From the NCBI GenBank assembly GCA_003009755.1, contig PXUB01000008.1, positions 1 to 22,809 of the forward strand: a stretch of 22,809 bases of DNA, read 5' to 3'. Source of the DNA: Thermoplasmatales archaeon SW_10_69_26. GTDB taxonomy: Archaea; Thermoplasmatota; SW-10-69-26. The translations under genes and the position numbers were made by a program. Shown one piece after another: positions 7,377 through 15,890 of the stretch. The notes beneath the pieces were generated by a model. The model was not told the origin of the DNA, did not search any database, and was given only the letters and a program-made list of their open reading frames with translations. Each line of letters starts with the position of its first letter. Position 1 is the stretch's first letter.

Positions 7377-8123
7377 GTGCAGGCCGACAACGTGAAGAGC
7401 CGCCGACGATACGAGGTCGAACCCGTGCCCACTCCCGATCCGACGCGGATCCCCCGGCTCGCGCTGACGGTGATCGTCGCCCTCGTGTGCTTGGCGGGAT
7501 CCAGCCAGGCGGCCGTCGAGGGCGAGGTCGACGTCGAGCTGCACACCCTCGAGGAGGGCGCCCTCGAGGCCGAGCTGACCCTCACCGACGCCGAGGCCGA
7601 CGAGCTCCGGTCCCGCGCCGACCGGGACGACGACGGCGAGGTCGGCACGCTCGAGGCCGCCGGCGCCGAGCAGGTGCTGGCCGACCGCTTCGAGGGATCG
7701 ACCGACGCGTACGCGATCGACGGCAACCCGCTGGATCTGCAGGGAGCCGGCGTCGACGCCGACCGGCTGCAGGGACCGGTCGACCGCACCGAGCCGGTCG
7801 GGCTCTCCGTGGAGGCCGACACCCGCGTCTCGCCCGGCGAGGCCCCGCACACGTTCGCCCTCGAGGGCACGTTGACGACGGTCTCCGGCGAGACGCGCAT
7901 CGCCCACACCGTGCGAGCCCCCGGCGGGTACGCCATCGGCGCGACCGAGGGCTTCACCGCCGAGGACGACTGCCAGGCCCGCAGCCCCGCCGGGACCGAC
8001 GAGGCCTCGATCACGTTCGAGGAGAGCGAGGCCTGCTCCCGCGACACCCCGATCGATCCCTGGTTCGCGCTGGCCGGGATCGCGGCTGCCGGGCTGACCC
8101 GCCGCCGTCACGAGGACCCGTAG
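7377..8123 (+). CDS. Secreted protein with EF-hand loop and C-terminal membrane anchor
   Basis: Up to 248 residues from the GTG at 7377; GTGs at 7392 or 7425 are equally possible, and the last places the signal peptide (RLALTVIVALVCLAGSSQA) closer to the N-terminus. No family recognised as a whole. One near-ideal EF-hand calcium loop is visible at residues 82-93 (DRDDDGEVGTLE: Asp at 1, 3 and 5, Gly at 6, Val at 8, Glu at 12), with helices on both sides. A following DGNPLDLQGAGVD may be a degenerate partner. The C-terminus (IDPWFALAGIAAAGLTRRR) has a short hydrophobic helix and a basic cluster, like an archaeal surface-anchoring tail, but I cannot assign a sortase class. Two Cys pairs may form disulphides. 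It starts 7 bp after endonuclease V and overlaps the convergent gene by 16 bp. Confidence 0.7.
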   Translation: MQADNVKSRRRYEVEPVPTPDPTRIPRLALTVIVALVCLAGSSQAAVEGEVDVELHTLEEGALEAELTLTDAEADELRSRADRDDDGEVGTLEAAGAEQVLADRFEGSTDAYAIDGNPLDLQGAGVDADRLQGPVDRTEPVGLSVEADTRVSPGEAPHTFALEGTLTTVSGETRIAHTVRAPGGYAIGATEGFTAEDDCQARSPAGTDEASITFEESEACSRDTPIDPWFALAGIAAAGLTRRRHEDP

Positions 8124-9586
8124 AGGGCCGCAGCGTCACCACGGTTGCTGTTCGACTCGTAGAACGACAGGCCCTCGACCTCGTCCTCGTGGGGGCCCTC
8201 GTAGTCGAGGACGTACAGCCCGTTGCGGATGTCGACCACGTACACGAGCCCATCCTGGACGACGGGGTAGCTCCACATGCCGACCTTGACCGGACCCTGC
8301 GTGAGGGCCGGGTCCTCGACGGCGACCGCGGGCAGCGGCTCGGGTCGGAACTGGGCCACCTGCTCGGGCGCGCCCGGGTCCGAGATGTCCGCGACCACGA
8401 CGCCGCCAGCGTACCACGTGTGCAGCGCGAGGTTGGGGGTCACGGTCGGGTTGTGCGAGCTGTAGCTGGTCGTGTTCGAGGCGACCTGACCTTCGGGGGT
8501 CCGGCAGAAGCTGTCCGTGTTCTCCTCGATCTTGAACTCCGAGCGGACCTGCGGGTGCGCGGGGTCCGTCAGGTCGATGGCGCGCGCCCACGACCACGGG
8601 CACCCGGTGATCACGTCGCTGAAGCCGACCACCGGCGTGTTGCCGAGCCCGGCGTACCAGCCGTAGGTCTCGTCGGTCGTCCACACGTAGGGCCGGTCGG
8701 GCACCTTGACGGCGCTGTGGGCACCCGGGGAGCCCCAGCGCGCGCTGTCCTCGGGCGAGGTCACCAGTTGCATCTGGGGCTCGTCGGCGTCGGCCGCGAG
8801 GGCGCTCGTGTCGAGGACAGCCATGCCGCCCTCCGAGTGGGCGAGGTAGGCCCGCGTGCCGTCGGGGTGCACCGACAGCGAGTGCAGCGATCCCGGCAGG
8901 CCCCCATCCCAACTGGGGCCCTCCTCGACCGTGAGGCCGTCCGCCGTCGGCGACAGCTCGGCGACGAGGAGCTCGCCGTGGTCGCCGTGGGGTGTGGACT
9001 GGAACAGCAAGGCCCGTTGCGAGGGTCGGCTGGGGTCGATCCACAGGTGGAACTCGTGCGGCGTGTCGCGGGGATCGTAGGTGGCCAGGTGCTCGGGGTC
9101 CTCGGCGTGGGCGCCCGAGACGTCGTAGAGCTCGTACTCGGCGTCCGGCTGGGCGTCCTCGGCGTTGTAGCAGGCGTGGGCGGCCGGATCGCAGGGGATG
9201 TCGAGCACGATCAGCACGCCGGCGTCGGGCCACAGCCGGAGCTCGCGGCTGGACTCGCCGGGTTGGGCGTGATGGGGCTCGGCGATGCGGTCCACGACCT
9301 CCGGCTGGCTCGGGTCGCTCACGTCGACGACGAGCACGCCGGCCTGGGCGTGGGTGCCGTCGGCGCGGTACCCGACGTAAGCGTGGTCCTCGCCCACCGC
9401 CAAGGCCGAGTTCATCCCCCGACGGTCGAGCGGGCTGTGACCCACGACGTCCACCTGGTCGGTCGTCCGCTGGCCCCAGGGGCTCAGCGGCAGCTGTCCA
9501 GCGGCGGGCACGACCAGGGAGACCGCTGCGAGCACAGCCACGGCCGCGGCCAGCAGCGATCCCCGTTCTCCCCAGCGTCCATCCAC
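8108..9586 (-). CDS. Secreted LVIVD-repeat beta-propeller protein
   Basis: 492 residues from a GTG at 9586; the much longer open frame upstream (to 12247) is antisense to other genes and lacks coding character. Residues about 8-30 are a signal peptide (LLAAAVAVLAAVSLVVPAAG). The rest shows repeated LVIVD-type propeller blades: AGVLVVDVSDPSQPEVVDRI, GMAVLDTSAL, ARAIDLTDPAHPQVRSEFKI, GGVVVADISDPGAPEQVAQF and GLVYVVDIRNGLYVLDYEG, each with the x-V-D-x-S/T-D-P pattern followed by a strand. Such propellers are extracellular scaffolds that bind proteins or polymers; no enzyme motif is seen. Cysteines (e.g. CDPAAHACYN) suggest disulphides. It has no C-terminal anchor (ends AALYGSS). Function beyond a surface/exported propeller is unknown. 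Confidence 0.8.
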   Translation of the reverse strand: MDGRWGERGSLLAAAVAVLAAVSLVVPAAGQLPLSPWGQRTTDQVDVVGHSPLDRRGMNSALAVGEDHAYVGYRADGTHAQAGVLVVDVSDPSQPEVVDRIAEPHHAQPGESSRELRLWPDAGVLIVLDIPCDPAAHACYNAEDAQPDAEYELYDVSGAHAEDPEHLATYDPRDTPHEFHLWIDPSRPSQRALLFQSTPHGDHGELLVAELSPTADGLTVEEGPSWDGGLPGSLHSLSVHPDGTRAYLAHSEGGMAVLDTSALAADADEPQMQLVTSPEDSARWGSPGAHSAVKVPDRPYVWTTDETYGWYAGLGNTPVVGFSDVITGCPWSWARAIDLTDPAHPQVRSEFKIEENTDSFCRTPEGQVASNTTSYSSHNPTVTPNLALHTWYAGGVVVADISDPGAPEQVAQFRPEPLPAVAVEDPALTQGPVKVGMWSYPVVQDGLVYVVDIRNGLYVLDYEGPHEDEVEGLSFYESNSNRGDAAALYGSS

Positions 9587-9700
9587 GGTTCCACTCCCAG
9601 CCCCCCATGCGTGACCGTGACAAAGACGTTGCGGGTGCCGGGATCGGGAGGCCGGCCAGCCCCCACGGGTCACCGATCGTCGGGCGGCGGAGGCCAGCCG

Positions 9701-9870
9701 CGCGCTGTAAGGATAAGAAATGGGGGGGACCACCAAGTACGCGAAGGGACGCCAGGGCACAAGGGGGAGCAGCTGCCGTGACAGAGCCGCCCGGCGGCGA
9801 GTCACTAGGCCCTTCGTGGCCTTGGCGATCCTTCGTGTCCTTCGCGGCCCCTGCTTAACGAGACAGCCCG
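9701..9870 (+). mobile_element. MITE-like palindromic element, copy A, with 9-bp target duplication
   Basis: Full-length copy (170 bp) of a three-copy family. The ends read CGCGCTGT (9701-9708) and ACAGCCCG (9863-9870), an imperfect inverted repeat that continues inward (GATAAG against GTTAAG) and then along arms of about 40 bp (9726-9765 against 9810-9849). The centre holds a nested palindrome, GTGAC (9778-9782) with GTCAC (9801-9805), enclosing CCGCC/GGCGG. Immediately outside, GGCCAGCCG occurs both at 9692-9700 and at 9871-9879, a perfect 9-bp direct repeat as left by transposition. No ORF is inside. TATA-like GGATAAG (9711-9717) lies near the left end. It sits upstream of the PINA gene, whose own TATA box is outside the element. 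Confidence 0.8.
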
Positions 9871-9892
9871 GGCCAGCCGGGCCCGCCCTTTC

Positions 9893-9898
9893 AAATAA
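9893..9898 (+). promoter_or_regulatory. TATA box of the PINA gene
   Basis: AAATAA, centred about 25 nt upstream of the GTG at 9920. This spacing is why I chose the GTG rather than the ATG at 9910, which is in another frame. A purine-rich GGAGGGGG (9899-9906) could also act in ribosome binding if transcription starts further upstream. Confidence 0.55.
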
Positions 9899-9919
9899 GG
9901 AGGGGGCGTATGGCCGGGC

Positions 9920-11860
9920 GTGCGCCGCATCCTGGTCCCCGACGCCAGCGTCCTCGTGTCCGGTCGCTTGACCCACCTCATCGAGGAGGGCGACGTCGAG
10001 GAGGCGGATATCGTCGTGCCCGAGGCCGTGCTCGCCCAGCTCGAGCACCGTGCCGTCGAGGGCCGCGAGTCCGGCGTCACCGGCATCGACGAGGTCTCCA
10101 CGCTGCAGGACCTGGCCCGCGACGACCGGGAGATCGACGTCCACTTCACCGGCGAGCGTCCCCACCCCCGCGATCTCGAGCAGGAGAACGAGACCGAGAT
10201 CCGCGGCCGGATCCGCGAGGCCGCCAGCCAGGAGGGCGGTCAGCTGGTCACCAGCGACCGCGTGCAGGCCCACGTCTCCCGAGCCCGCGGCCTCAACGTC
10301 TGGTACCTGCATCCGTGGGCCGAGGAGGACGAGCCGGAGACCGAGGAGCTCGAGCTGTTCCGCTTCTTCGACGACGACGTGATGAGCGTCCACCTCAAGG
10401 CCGGCACCGCGCCCGTCGTCAAGCGCGGCACACCGGGCAGCATGCGGCTCGAGAAGCTGGCCGGGGGCCCGCTCGAGCACGCCGAACTGTCCCCGATCGC
10501 TCGCGAGATCATCGAGGGGGCCCGCCGCGATCCCGACGCCTTCGTCGAAATCGAACGCCCCGGCGCGACCGTGTGCCAGCTGGGCGCCACGCGCGTCACG
10601 ATCGGTCGCCCGCCCTTCTCCGAGGGCCTGGAGATCACGGCCACGCGCCCGGTCGCCAAGCTGGGCCTGGAAGCCTACGATCTGTCGGGCGAGATCCTCG
10701 AGCGCACGATCGACGGCTCGCGCGGCATCTTCATCTCCGGCAGCCCCGGGTCGGGCAAGTCCACGTTCGCCCAGGCGTTGGCCGACGAGCTGCACGGCCA
10801 GGACACCGTCGTCAAGACGATGGAGGCGCCTCGGGACCTGCAGGTCGACGAGGACATCACCCAGTACGCGCCGCTGGAGGGCTCGATGGAGCTCACCAGC
10901 GACGTCCTGTTGCTCGTGCGGCCCGACTACGTGATCTACGACGAGGTCCGCAAGACCGAGGACTTCTCGATCTTCGCCGACATGCGGCTGGCCGGCGTCG
11001 GCCTCGTCGGCGTCACGCACGCCAACCGCGCCATCGACGCCGTCCAACGCCTGCTGGGCCGCGTCGAGCTGGGCATGATCCCCCAGGTCGTCGACACCGT
11101 CATCCACATCGACCGCGGCCAGATCGACCACATCCTCGAGCTCGAGCTCACCGTCAAGGTGCCCGAGGGCATGCAGGAGGCCGACCTGGCTCGCCCGGTC
11201 GTCACCGTCAGCGACCACGGGACCGGTCGGGCGCTGCACGAGATCTACACGTACGGCGAGCAGACCGTCGTCATGCCGATCCAGGAGCCCGGCCAAGGCC
11301 CCGGCGGGCAGGATTCCCGCCGCGACGAGCTCGCCGAGAGCCAGCTGGCCTACAAGCTGCGCCGCCACATCGACGGCAACTTCGAGGTCGACGTCACCGG
11401 GTCCAACAGCGCAACCGTGTACGTCTCGCAGTCCCAGATCGCCAGCGTGATCGGCTCCGGCGGCCGCAACGTGCAGCGCCTGGAGGACCAGCTCGGCGTC
11501 GACCTGGACATCCGCACCTTCGAGGACAAGCGCGAGGAGGAGAGATCGCGGTCCTCGGGGGCATCGACGAGCTCGACCAGCTCGGGCCCTCACGGTGGCG
11601 GCGGTGGCGGATCGACGCCGGACGCCAGCGAGCGCTACCAGCAGCTCTCGCCGGAGGTCCGCCGCACCGAGCAGAACGTCGTCCTCGTCCTCAGCCCCGA
11701 GATGGCCGGCGAGCACGGCGCCGTCTACGTCGGCGACGAGCGCCTGTTCGCGGCCACGATCGGCCGCAACGGCGAGATCCGCGTCCGCCGCGGCTCGGCC
11801 GAGGGCCAACGCCTGCAACAGGCGTTCCGCGACGGGCCACCGGTCACCGTGCGGGTGTGA
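9920..11860 (+). CDS. pina: PINA-type ATPase: PIN domain, secretion-type RecA ATPase, KH domain
   Basis: 646 residues from the GTG at 9920. The N-terminal PIN nuclease-like domain (about 1-130) has D8 (LVPDAS), E35 (VVPEAV) and D113 (VTSDR), the usual acidic set. A VirB11/PilT-like ATPase core follows, with Walker A GSPGSGKST (274-282), Walker B YVIYDE (337-342) and sensor-like VGVTHANR (363-370). A KH domain at about 498-533 has its loop at IGSGGRNV (511-518), followed by a Ser/Gly-rich linker (541-568) and a small C-terminal domain. This layout matches the archaeal PINA proteins, for which Holliday-junction branch migration has been reported in Sulfolobus. The gene stands alone between a MITE copy and a hairpin-rich convergent region. 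Confidence 0.9.
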   Translation: MRRILVPDASVLVSGRLTHLIEEGDVEEADIVVPEAVLAQLEHRAVEGRESGVTGIDEVSTLQDLARDDREIDVHFTGERPHPRDLEQENETEIRGRIREAASQEGGQLVTSDRVQAHVSRARGLNVWYLHPWAEEDEPETEELELFRFFDDDVMSVHLKAGTAPVVKRGTPGSMRLEKLAGGPLEHAELSPIAREIIEGARRDPDAFVEIERPGATVCQLGATRVTIGRPPFSEGLEITATRPVAKLGLEAYDLSGEILERTIDGSRGIFISGSPGSGKSTFAQALADELHGQDTVVKTMEAPRDLQVDEDITQYAPLEGSMELTSDVLLLVRPDYVIYDEVRKTEDFSIFADMRLAGVGLVGVTHANRAIDAVQRLLGRVELGMIPQVVDTVIHIDRGQIDHILELELTVKVPEGMQEADLARPVVTVSDHGTGRALHEIYTYGEQTVVMPIQEPGQGPGGQDSRRDELAESQLAYKLRRHIDGNFEVDVTGSNSATVYVSQSQIASVIGSGGRNVQRLEDQLGVDLDIRTFEDKREEERSRSSGASTSSTSSGPHGGGGGGSTPDASERYQQLSPEVRRTEQNVVLVLSPEMAGEHGAVYVGDERLFAATIGRNGEIRVRRGSAEGQRLQQAFRDGPPVTVRV

Positions 11861-11862
11861 GT

Positions 11863-11955
11863 CCGGAGAGCGGCGAAACCGCCCGCTCTCCGGAGAGGCC
11901 GAATCTCCGATTCGGCCGAATTGCGAGGGTTCCTGCCGCCAGGCGAACCCTCGCA
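11863..11955 (+). terminator. Three consecutive hairpins after the PINA gene
   Basis: The hairpins begin two bases after the PINA stop codon. Hairpin 1 (11863-11893) pairs CCGGAGAGCG with CGCTCTCCGG and extends into its loop. Hairpin 2 (11897-11917) pairs GGCCGAAT with ATTCGGCC around a 5-base loop. Hairpin 3 (11922-11955) pairs TGCGAGGGTTC with GAACCCTCGCA and extends inward (CCTG/CAGG). A T-rich stretch (TTTTCTTCTT, 11969-11978) follows soon after. The array may protect the 3' end, end transcription or form a structured RNA; which one cannot be told from sequence. Confidence 0.6.
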
Positions 11956-11963
11956 TCCTTGCC

Positions 11964-12023
11964 GAAGGTTTTCTTCTTCCGGGGGTCGGCAGACACCGAG
12001 GCCCCCTGAAAAAGAAAACGTTC
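11964..12023. terminator. Bidirectional terminator-like inverted repeat with pyrimidine tracts on both strands
   Basis: GTTTTCTTCTTCCGGGGG (11968-11985) pairs imperfectly with the arm ending at 12019, with GGGGGTCGG against CCGAGGCCCCC around a CAGACA loop. Each strand therefore shows a T-rich tract (TTTTCTTCTT on plus, TTTTCTTTTTC on minus). It lies between the convergent PINA and CheB-CheR genes, the place expected for a two-way terminator. The remaining 12024-12261 shows no convincing gene, only a small CGTCGC/GCGACG hairpin near 12212-12228. Confidence 0.55.
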
Positions 12024-12261
12024 CGTCGTTGCCCGTCGAGCGCGCCTGGGGAACGAGCGCCCGAGGCAGCGGTGGCGTGCCCGCGCGGAGGAGGAGAGGA
12101 AGGCGGCCGACGAGTCGTGGTGGGAGCCTCCCCGGCGGCCGCCAGGCACCCGGCCCCCCGCTCGGTCCTCGCAGGGGTCAGGGCCCACCGAGGGCACGGT
12201 CGGGACCACGGATAACGTCGCTCAAGGCGACGGTTCGGGGCTTGCAAGGATGTCGTCCCCG

Positions 12262-14853
12262 TCAGAGGCTATCCATGGGGTCCGATCCCCCCCCCTCCCC
12301 CCAGAAGACGAGGACCGCCCCGTCGATCCGGTCGTCGTCGTCGGTCCGGTAGGGCTTGATGCGCAACCGGTAGCGGTTCCCCTCGTCGTCGGTGAGGCTG
12401 GTCCGGTTCACCGACAGCGTGTCGAGGACCTCGCGGATCTCGGCCTGCAGGTCCACGTCGAAGGGGATGTTGAGGTCGGCCAGCGGGCGGCCGACGTCGG
12501 CCGCGATCAGGCCCAGAAGCTCGGCCGCCTGCGGCGTGAACCGCCGGATGTCGAGCTCCGCGCCCAGCATGACGATCGGGAGACCGACGCCCTCGAGCAG
12601 GTTGACGAGGTCGGCGTTCACCTGCTTGATCTCCTCGTTGCGCTGCCGCAGCTCCTCGTTGGCGCGGTTGAGCTCCTCGTTGGTGGACTGCAGCTCCTCC
12701 TTCGTCGTCTCCAGCTCCTCGTTGGTGGACTGCAGCTCCTCGTTCGTGGAGAGAGCCTCCTCGTGCGCGGACCGCAGCTCCTCGTTCGTCGCCTCGTAGT
12801 CCTCGATCACGGACTGCAGGTAGCCGCGCGTGGCCTCCAGCTCCTCCTCGAGCTCCTGCACCCGCCCGGCGTCCTCGTCGGGCCCGGGCTCGAAGAGATC
12901 CCCGAGCAGCCCGCCGACGCGGTCGAACAGCCTTCCCTCGGTCCGCTGGGGGTCCTCGAAGGCGACCATCAGGTGCCCGGCTTGCGGGTCGCCCGGCGGC
13001 ACGGGGGCGACCTGGAGGCCGACCTCGCGGCGCTCGTCGCCGCGACGGAAGCGGACGGGCGCTCCGCGGACGGGCCCACCGGTCTCGCGGATCTCGTCCA
13101 CGGCCGAACGGATCGCCACGGCCAGACCGCGGGGCGCGATCCGCATCAGGTCCAGGCTGGCCTGGCCCTCCTCGGGATCCAGGTAGTCGCTCACGTCGCC
13201 GCGGAACTCGGTGACGGTGAGGTCCTCGTCGAGGACGATCGCCGGCGGGGCGTACAGGTCCAGCGCGACCTGGTCGACCTCGCGGCTCACGTCCTCCGGT
13301 TCCACGGGTCCACGATCTCCTCCCACGTCCGTCCGGCTCCGCGAGACCGTGCCCAGGCCCGTGGGTGCCACCGGGTGGCGGGCCTGGCTGGCTCGCTTGG
13401 GGCGGTAGATGTTGTGATCGTGGTCCAAGGGCTCGAAGAGCTTCTGGAAGCGGTGGACGCTCTCCGAGGAGCCGAGGACGAGGGCGCCCTCCGCGTCGAG
13501 CGCGTAGTGCAGCGCCCGCGCGACCTCCTCCTGGTGGTCGCGGTCGAGGTAGATGAGCATGTTGCGACAGCTGACGATGTCGATCTCCGAGAAGGGGGGA
13601 TCGTTGAGCAGGTCGTGGCGGGCGAACACGCAGGCGTCGCGCAACCGCTCCCGCACGCGGTAGGCGCCATCTTCCTCCACGAAGTGGCGCTCCAGGCGCT
13701 CGTCGCCGAGGTTGTCGGCGATCGCGAGCGGGTAGCGGGCCTCGCGCGCGATCTCGATCACGCGCTCGCTCACGTCGGTCCCGAACAGCTGTATCTCGCG
13801 GTCGAGGCCGCGCTCGGCGAGGTGCTCGTCGACGACCATCGCCAGCGTGTACACCTCCTCGCCGGTCGCACAGCCCGGCACCCAGATCCGGATCGGGTCC
13901 TCGTCCGTGTCGTCGACGAGCTCGGGGAGGACCTCGTCTTCGAGGGTCTGGAAGACCTCCGGGTCGCGGAGGAACTCGGTGACGTGGATCAGGCTCTCGT
14001 CGTGCAGGCGCCAGATCTCGTCGGCGTCCTCCTCCAAGCGATCGACGTAGTTGGCGATGCCGACCGTCCGCGTGGCGACCATGCGCCGACGGATGCGGCG
14101 GACCAGCGTCGAGCGCCGGTAGCGGGAGAAGTCCACGCCGGTCCGCTCGCGCACGCGGTCGAAGATCTCGGCAAGCGCGTCGTCTGGCAACGCGTCCGCG
14201 TCCCGGCGGCTGGCCCACCGGTCCCGGACGCGCTGGAGCTCGTCCGCGATCGCGGCGGGGGCCAGCACGTGGTCGACGTAGCCAGCCTCGATCGCGCTGC
14301 GCGGCATGCTCTCGTGCTTGGCGGTCTCGGGGTCCTGCACGATCGCGATGCCGCCGCGCTGCTGGATGGCTTGCAGGCCGCTGGCGCCGTCGGCGAGGCC
14401 GCCCGACAGGACCACACCGACGGCCTGGGCCCGGTAGGTGGCCGACAGGGACCGGAAGAAGCGATCGATCGCGTAGGAGATGGCATCCTCGTCCGCGACG
14501 ACGGGTGCCAGGCGATCATCCTCGACGCCGGGGACCTGACCGGATGGGGCGACGTGGACGACGTTCTCCTCGATCGCCATCCCCTCCTCGATCTCGACGA
14601 CGTCCATCTCGGTGGCGGCCGCCAACAGGTCGGTGAGCTGGCTCTCCTCTCCCGGCTCGCCGTGCGTGACGACGACGATCGCCATGCCCGGTTCAGCCGG
14701 CAGCTCGCCGAGCAGGGGCGAGAGGGCTCCGAGCCCGCCGGCCGAGGCCCCGACACCGACCACGGGGAACCCGTCGCGATCGGCGGATCCGAGAGCTCGC
14801 GCGGCGGGCCGGTCGGCGGCGGTGTCGGTCGGTTCCTCGCGGTCGTCGTGCAT
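12262..14853 (-). CDS. CheB-CheR-PAS fusion protein without kinase domain
   Basis: 863 residues from the ATG at 14853. Residues about 28-200 are a CheB methylesterase domain with its triad in place: GASAGG (S37), VVTHGEPG (H64) and LADGASGL (D155). Residues about 222-485 are a CheR methyltransferase domain, with SAM-binding [14 protein letters not shown] (326-339) and SCRNMLIYL (428-436). A PAS-like region spans about 525-635. A coiled coil follows at about 664-750 with [19 protein letters not shown]-type heptads, then a second PAS at about 755-855 and a short tail. In bacteria this fusion usually continues into a histidine kinase; here the protein ends after the PAS, while a separate PAS kinase lies 1.9 kb away. 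There is no receiver domain in front of CheB, so the esterase is not controlled by ordinary CheB phosphorylation. The Bat-type regulator ends 41 bp upstream on the same strand. Confidence 0.88.
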   Translation of the reverse strand: MHDDREEPTDTAADRPAARALGSADRDGFPVVGVGASAGGLGALSPLLGELPAEPGMAIVVVTHGEPGEESQLTDLLAAATEMDVVEIEEGMAIEENVVHVAPSGQVPGVEDDRLAPVVADEDAISYAIDRFFRSLSATYRAQAVGVVLSGGLADGASGLQAIQQRGGIAIVQDPETAKHESMPRSAIEAGYVDHVLAPAAIADELQRVRDRWASRRDADALPDDALAEIFDRVRERTGVDFSRYRRSTLVRRIRRRMVATRTVGIANYVDRLEEDADEIWRLHDESLIHVTEFLRDPEVFQTLEDEVLPELVDDTDEDPIRIWVPGCATGEEVYTLAMVVDEHLAERGLDREIQLFGTDVSERVIEIAREARYPLAIADNLGDERLERHFVEEDGAYRVRERLRDACVFARHDLLNDPPFSEIDIVSCRNMLIYLDRDHQEEVARALHYALDAEGALVLGSSESVHRFQKLFEPLDHDHNIYRPKRASQARHPVAPTGLGTVSRSRTDVGGDRGPVEPEDVSREVDQVALDLYAPPAIVLDEDLTVTEFRGDVSDYLDPEEGQASLDLMRIAPRGLAVAIRSAVDEIRETGGPVRGAPVRFRRGDERREVGLQVAPVPPGDPQAGHLMVAFEDPQRTEGRLFDRVGGLLGDLFEPGPDEDAGRVQELEEELEATRGYLQSVIEDYEATNEELRSAHEEALSTNEELQSTNEELETTKEELQSTNEELNRANEELRQRNEEIKQVNADLVNLLEGVGLPIVMLGAELDIRRFTPQAAELLGLIAADVGRPLADLNIPFDVDLQAEIREVLDTLSVNRTSLTDDEGNRYRLRIKPYRTDDDDRIDGAVLVFWGEGGGSDPMDSL

Positions 14854-14894
14854 GGGAGCTTCGACCCAAGGCGCGCTCGTTGGAAAAGGGTTCC

Positions 14895-15593
14895 TCAGCC
14901 GCCCTCGGAGCTTGTGGTCTTCGTCGGCTTGGCGCTTTCCGCCTGTGGGAGATCCGAGCCGACCGAGAGGGCCGGACCGCGGAGCTGGTGCACCGCGTAG
15001 GCGGCGACGAGGCGTTCGATCCCCCGACGCAACAGCGTCGACAGCGACCCCGTCGACCGATCCATGTCCTCGGCCACGTCCGCCAGCTGGACCTCGCGAG
15101 GCACCGAGAAGTACCCGGCCTCGAAGGCGGCCAACACCGCCTCGCGCTCCTTGCGCGTGAGCGGGTCCTCGCTGTCAGCCTCGGGCTCGCCGTCGGGCTC
15201 GGTCACCTGCTTGAGCACCGCTTGGTCCCCCAACCCGTCGACGAACGCGGACACCTCGTCCCGGCGGCCGACGAGGGTCACGAGGGCCGATCCATCCTCG
15301 CTCACCACCACGGACGAGGAGGCGAAGTGATCGAAGATCTCGACCCACGGGGCCGGGAGCTCGTCGGTCTCGACGGCGAGGATGCGCTCGGCGGACCCGG
15401 CTTGGCGCACCGTGAAGCGCCCGTGCAGGCGGATCCAGGAGGTCAGCGCGTCTCGGTCGGCGTCCCGGCTCCAGAGGTAGAGGACCCACACCCCTCGGAC
15501 GTGGATCCCCCGCAGGTGGCACTCGACCGGAGGTTGACGGAAGCCGAGCACCTCCGCCGGGACCCTCACTTGCGCGTGCACGTCATCCGCCAT
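14895..15593 (-). CDS. Bat-type (HTH_10) transcription regulator
   Basis: 232 residues if started at the ATG at 15593 (MADDVHAQVRVP); the frame remains open to 15722, but that stretch is the MITE arm. The N-terminal region (1-135) resembles the sensor-associated domain of bacterio-opsin activator relatives. Residues about 145-200 are a clear HTH_10 domain (LTRKEREAVLAAFEAGYFSV, then DVAEDMDRSTGSLSTLLRRG). Such proteins activate transcription in halophilic and related archaea, often with PAS/GAF input that is absent here. A TATA-like CTGTAAG near 15606-15612 is only about 16 nt from the ATG, so the GTG at 15581 is a possible alternative start for a leaderless message. It is probably co-transcribed with CheB-CheR-PAS (41-bp gap), suggesting that it responds to the same signal. 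Confidence 0.85.
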   Translation of the reverse strand: MADDVHAQVRVPAEVLGFRQPPVECHLRGIHVRGVWVLYLWSRDADRDALTSWIRLHGRFTVRQAGSAERILAVETDELPAPWVEIFDHFASSSVVVSEDGSALVTLVGRRDEVSAFVDGLGDQAVLKQVTEPDGEPEADSEDPLTRKEREAVLAAFEAGYFSVPREVQLADVAEDMDRSTGSLSTLLRRGIERLVAAYAVHQLRGPALSVGSDLPQAESAKPTKTTSSEGG

Positions 15594-15660
15594 CGCAGCG
15601 TTCCCCTTACAGCCCTCCCCATCGGCACCGCGACGGTTAGGTTTTGGCATGCCCCGGGCG

Positions 15661-15829
15661 CGGGCTGTGAGTATAAGAAACGGGGGGACCACCAAGTACG
15701 CGAAGGGACGCCAGGGGCACAAAGGAGAGCAGCTGCCGTGACAAAGCCGCCCGGCGGCGAGTCACAGGGCCTTCGTGGCCTTGGCGATCCCTCGTATCCT
15801 TCGCGGCCCCTGCTTAACGAGACAGCCCG
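15661..15829 (+). mobile_element. MITE-like palindromic element, copy B, in a divergent promoter region
   Basis: Full-length copy (169 bp) of the same family and orientation as copy A, with perfect 8-bp terminal inverted repeats: CGGGCTGT (15661-15668) and ACAGCCCG (15822-15829). The flanks are CCCCGGGCG (15652-15660) and CCCCCGGCG (15830-15838), a 9-bp direct repeat with one mismatch, again fitting a target duplication. It carries the clearest TATA-like stretch of the three copies (GTATAAG, 15671-15677). It lies in the 297-bp space between the divergent Bat gene (start 15593) and the wHTH-FHA gene (start 15891), so its insertion has altered the shared upstream region. Confidence 0.8.
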
Positions 15830-15890
15830 CCCCCGGCGTTGAACCTCCTAGGACGAGGAACCATGCCCCCTTCCCGGAGTTGGTATACCT

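Noticed and set aside
9701-9870. tRNA or other classical RNA gene in the repeated element
   Set aside because: No T-loop or acceptor stem pattern fits, and the symmetric ends with flanking 9-bp direct repeats point to a mobile element. I also found no tRNA elsewhere in the window.
11844-12209. 121-codon minus-strand ORF in the hairpin region
   Set aside because: Arg/Ser/Pro-rich with no domain; it runs through four hairpins and both T-rich tracts, so coding is unlikely.
8108-12247. 1379-codon minus-strand open frame
   Set aside because: Only the part up to 9586 (signal peptide plus LVIVD propeller) is protein-like. The rest is antisense to PINA and passes through the MITE and hairpins.
12250-15000. 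916-codon plus-strand open frame
   Set aside because: Exact antisense of the CheB-CheR-PAS gene, whose minus-strand translation has complete catalytic motifs.
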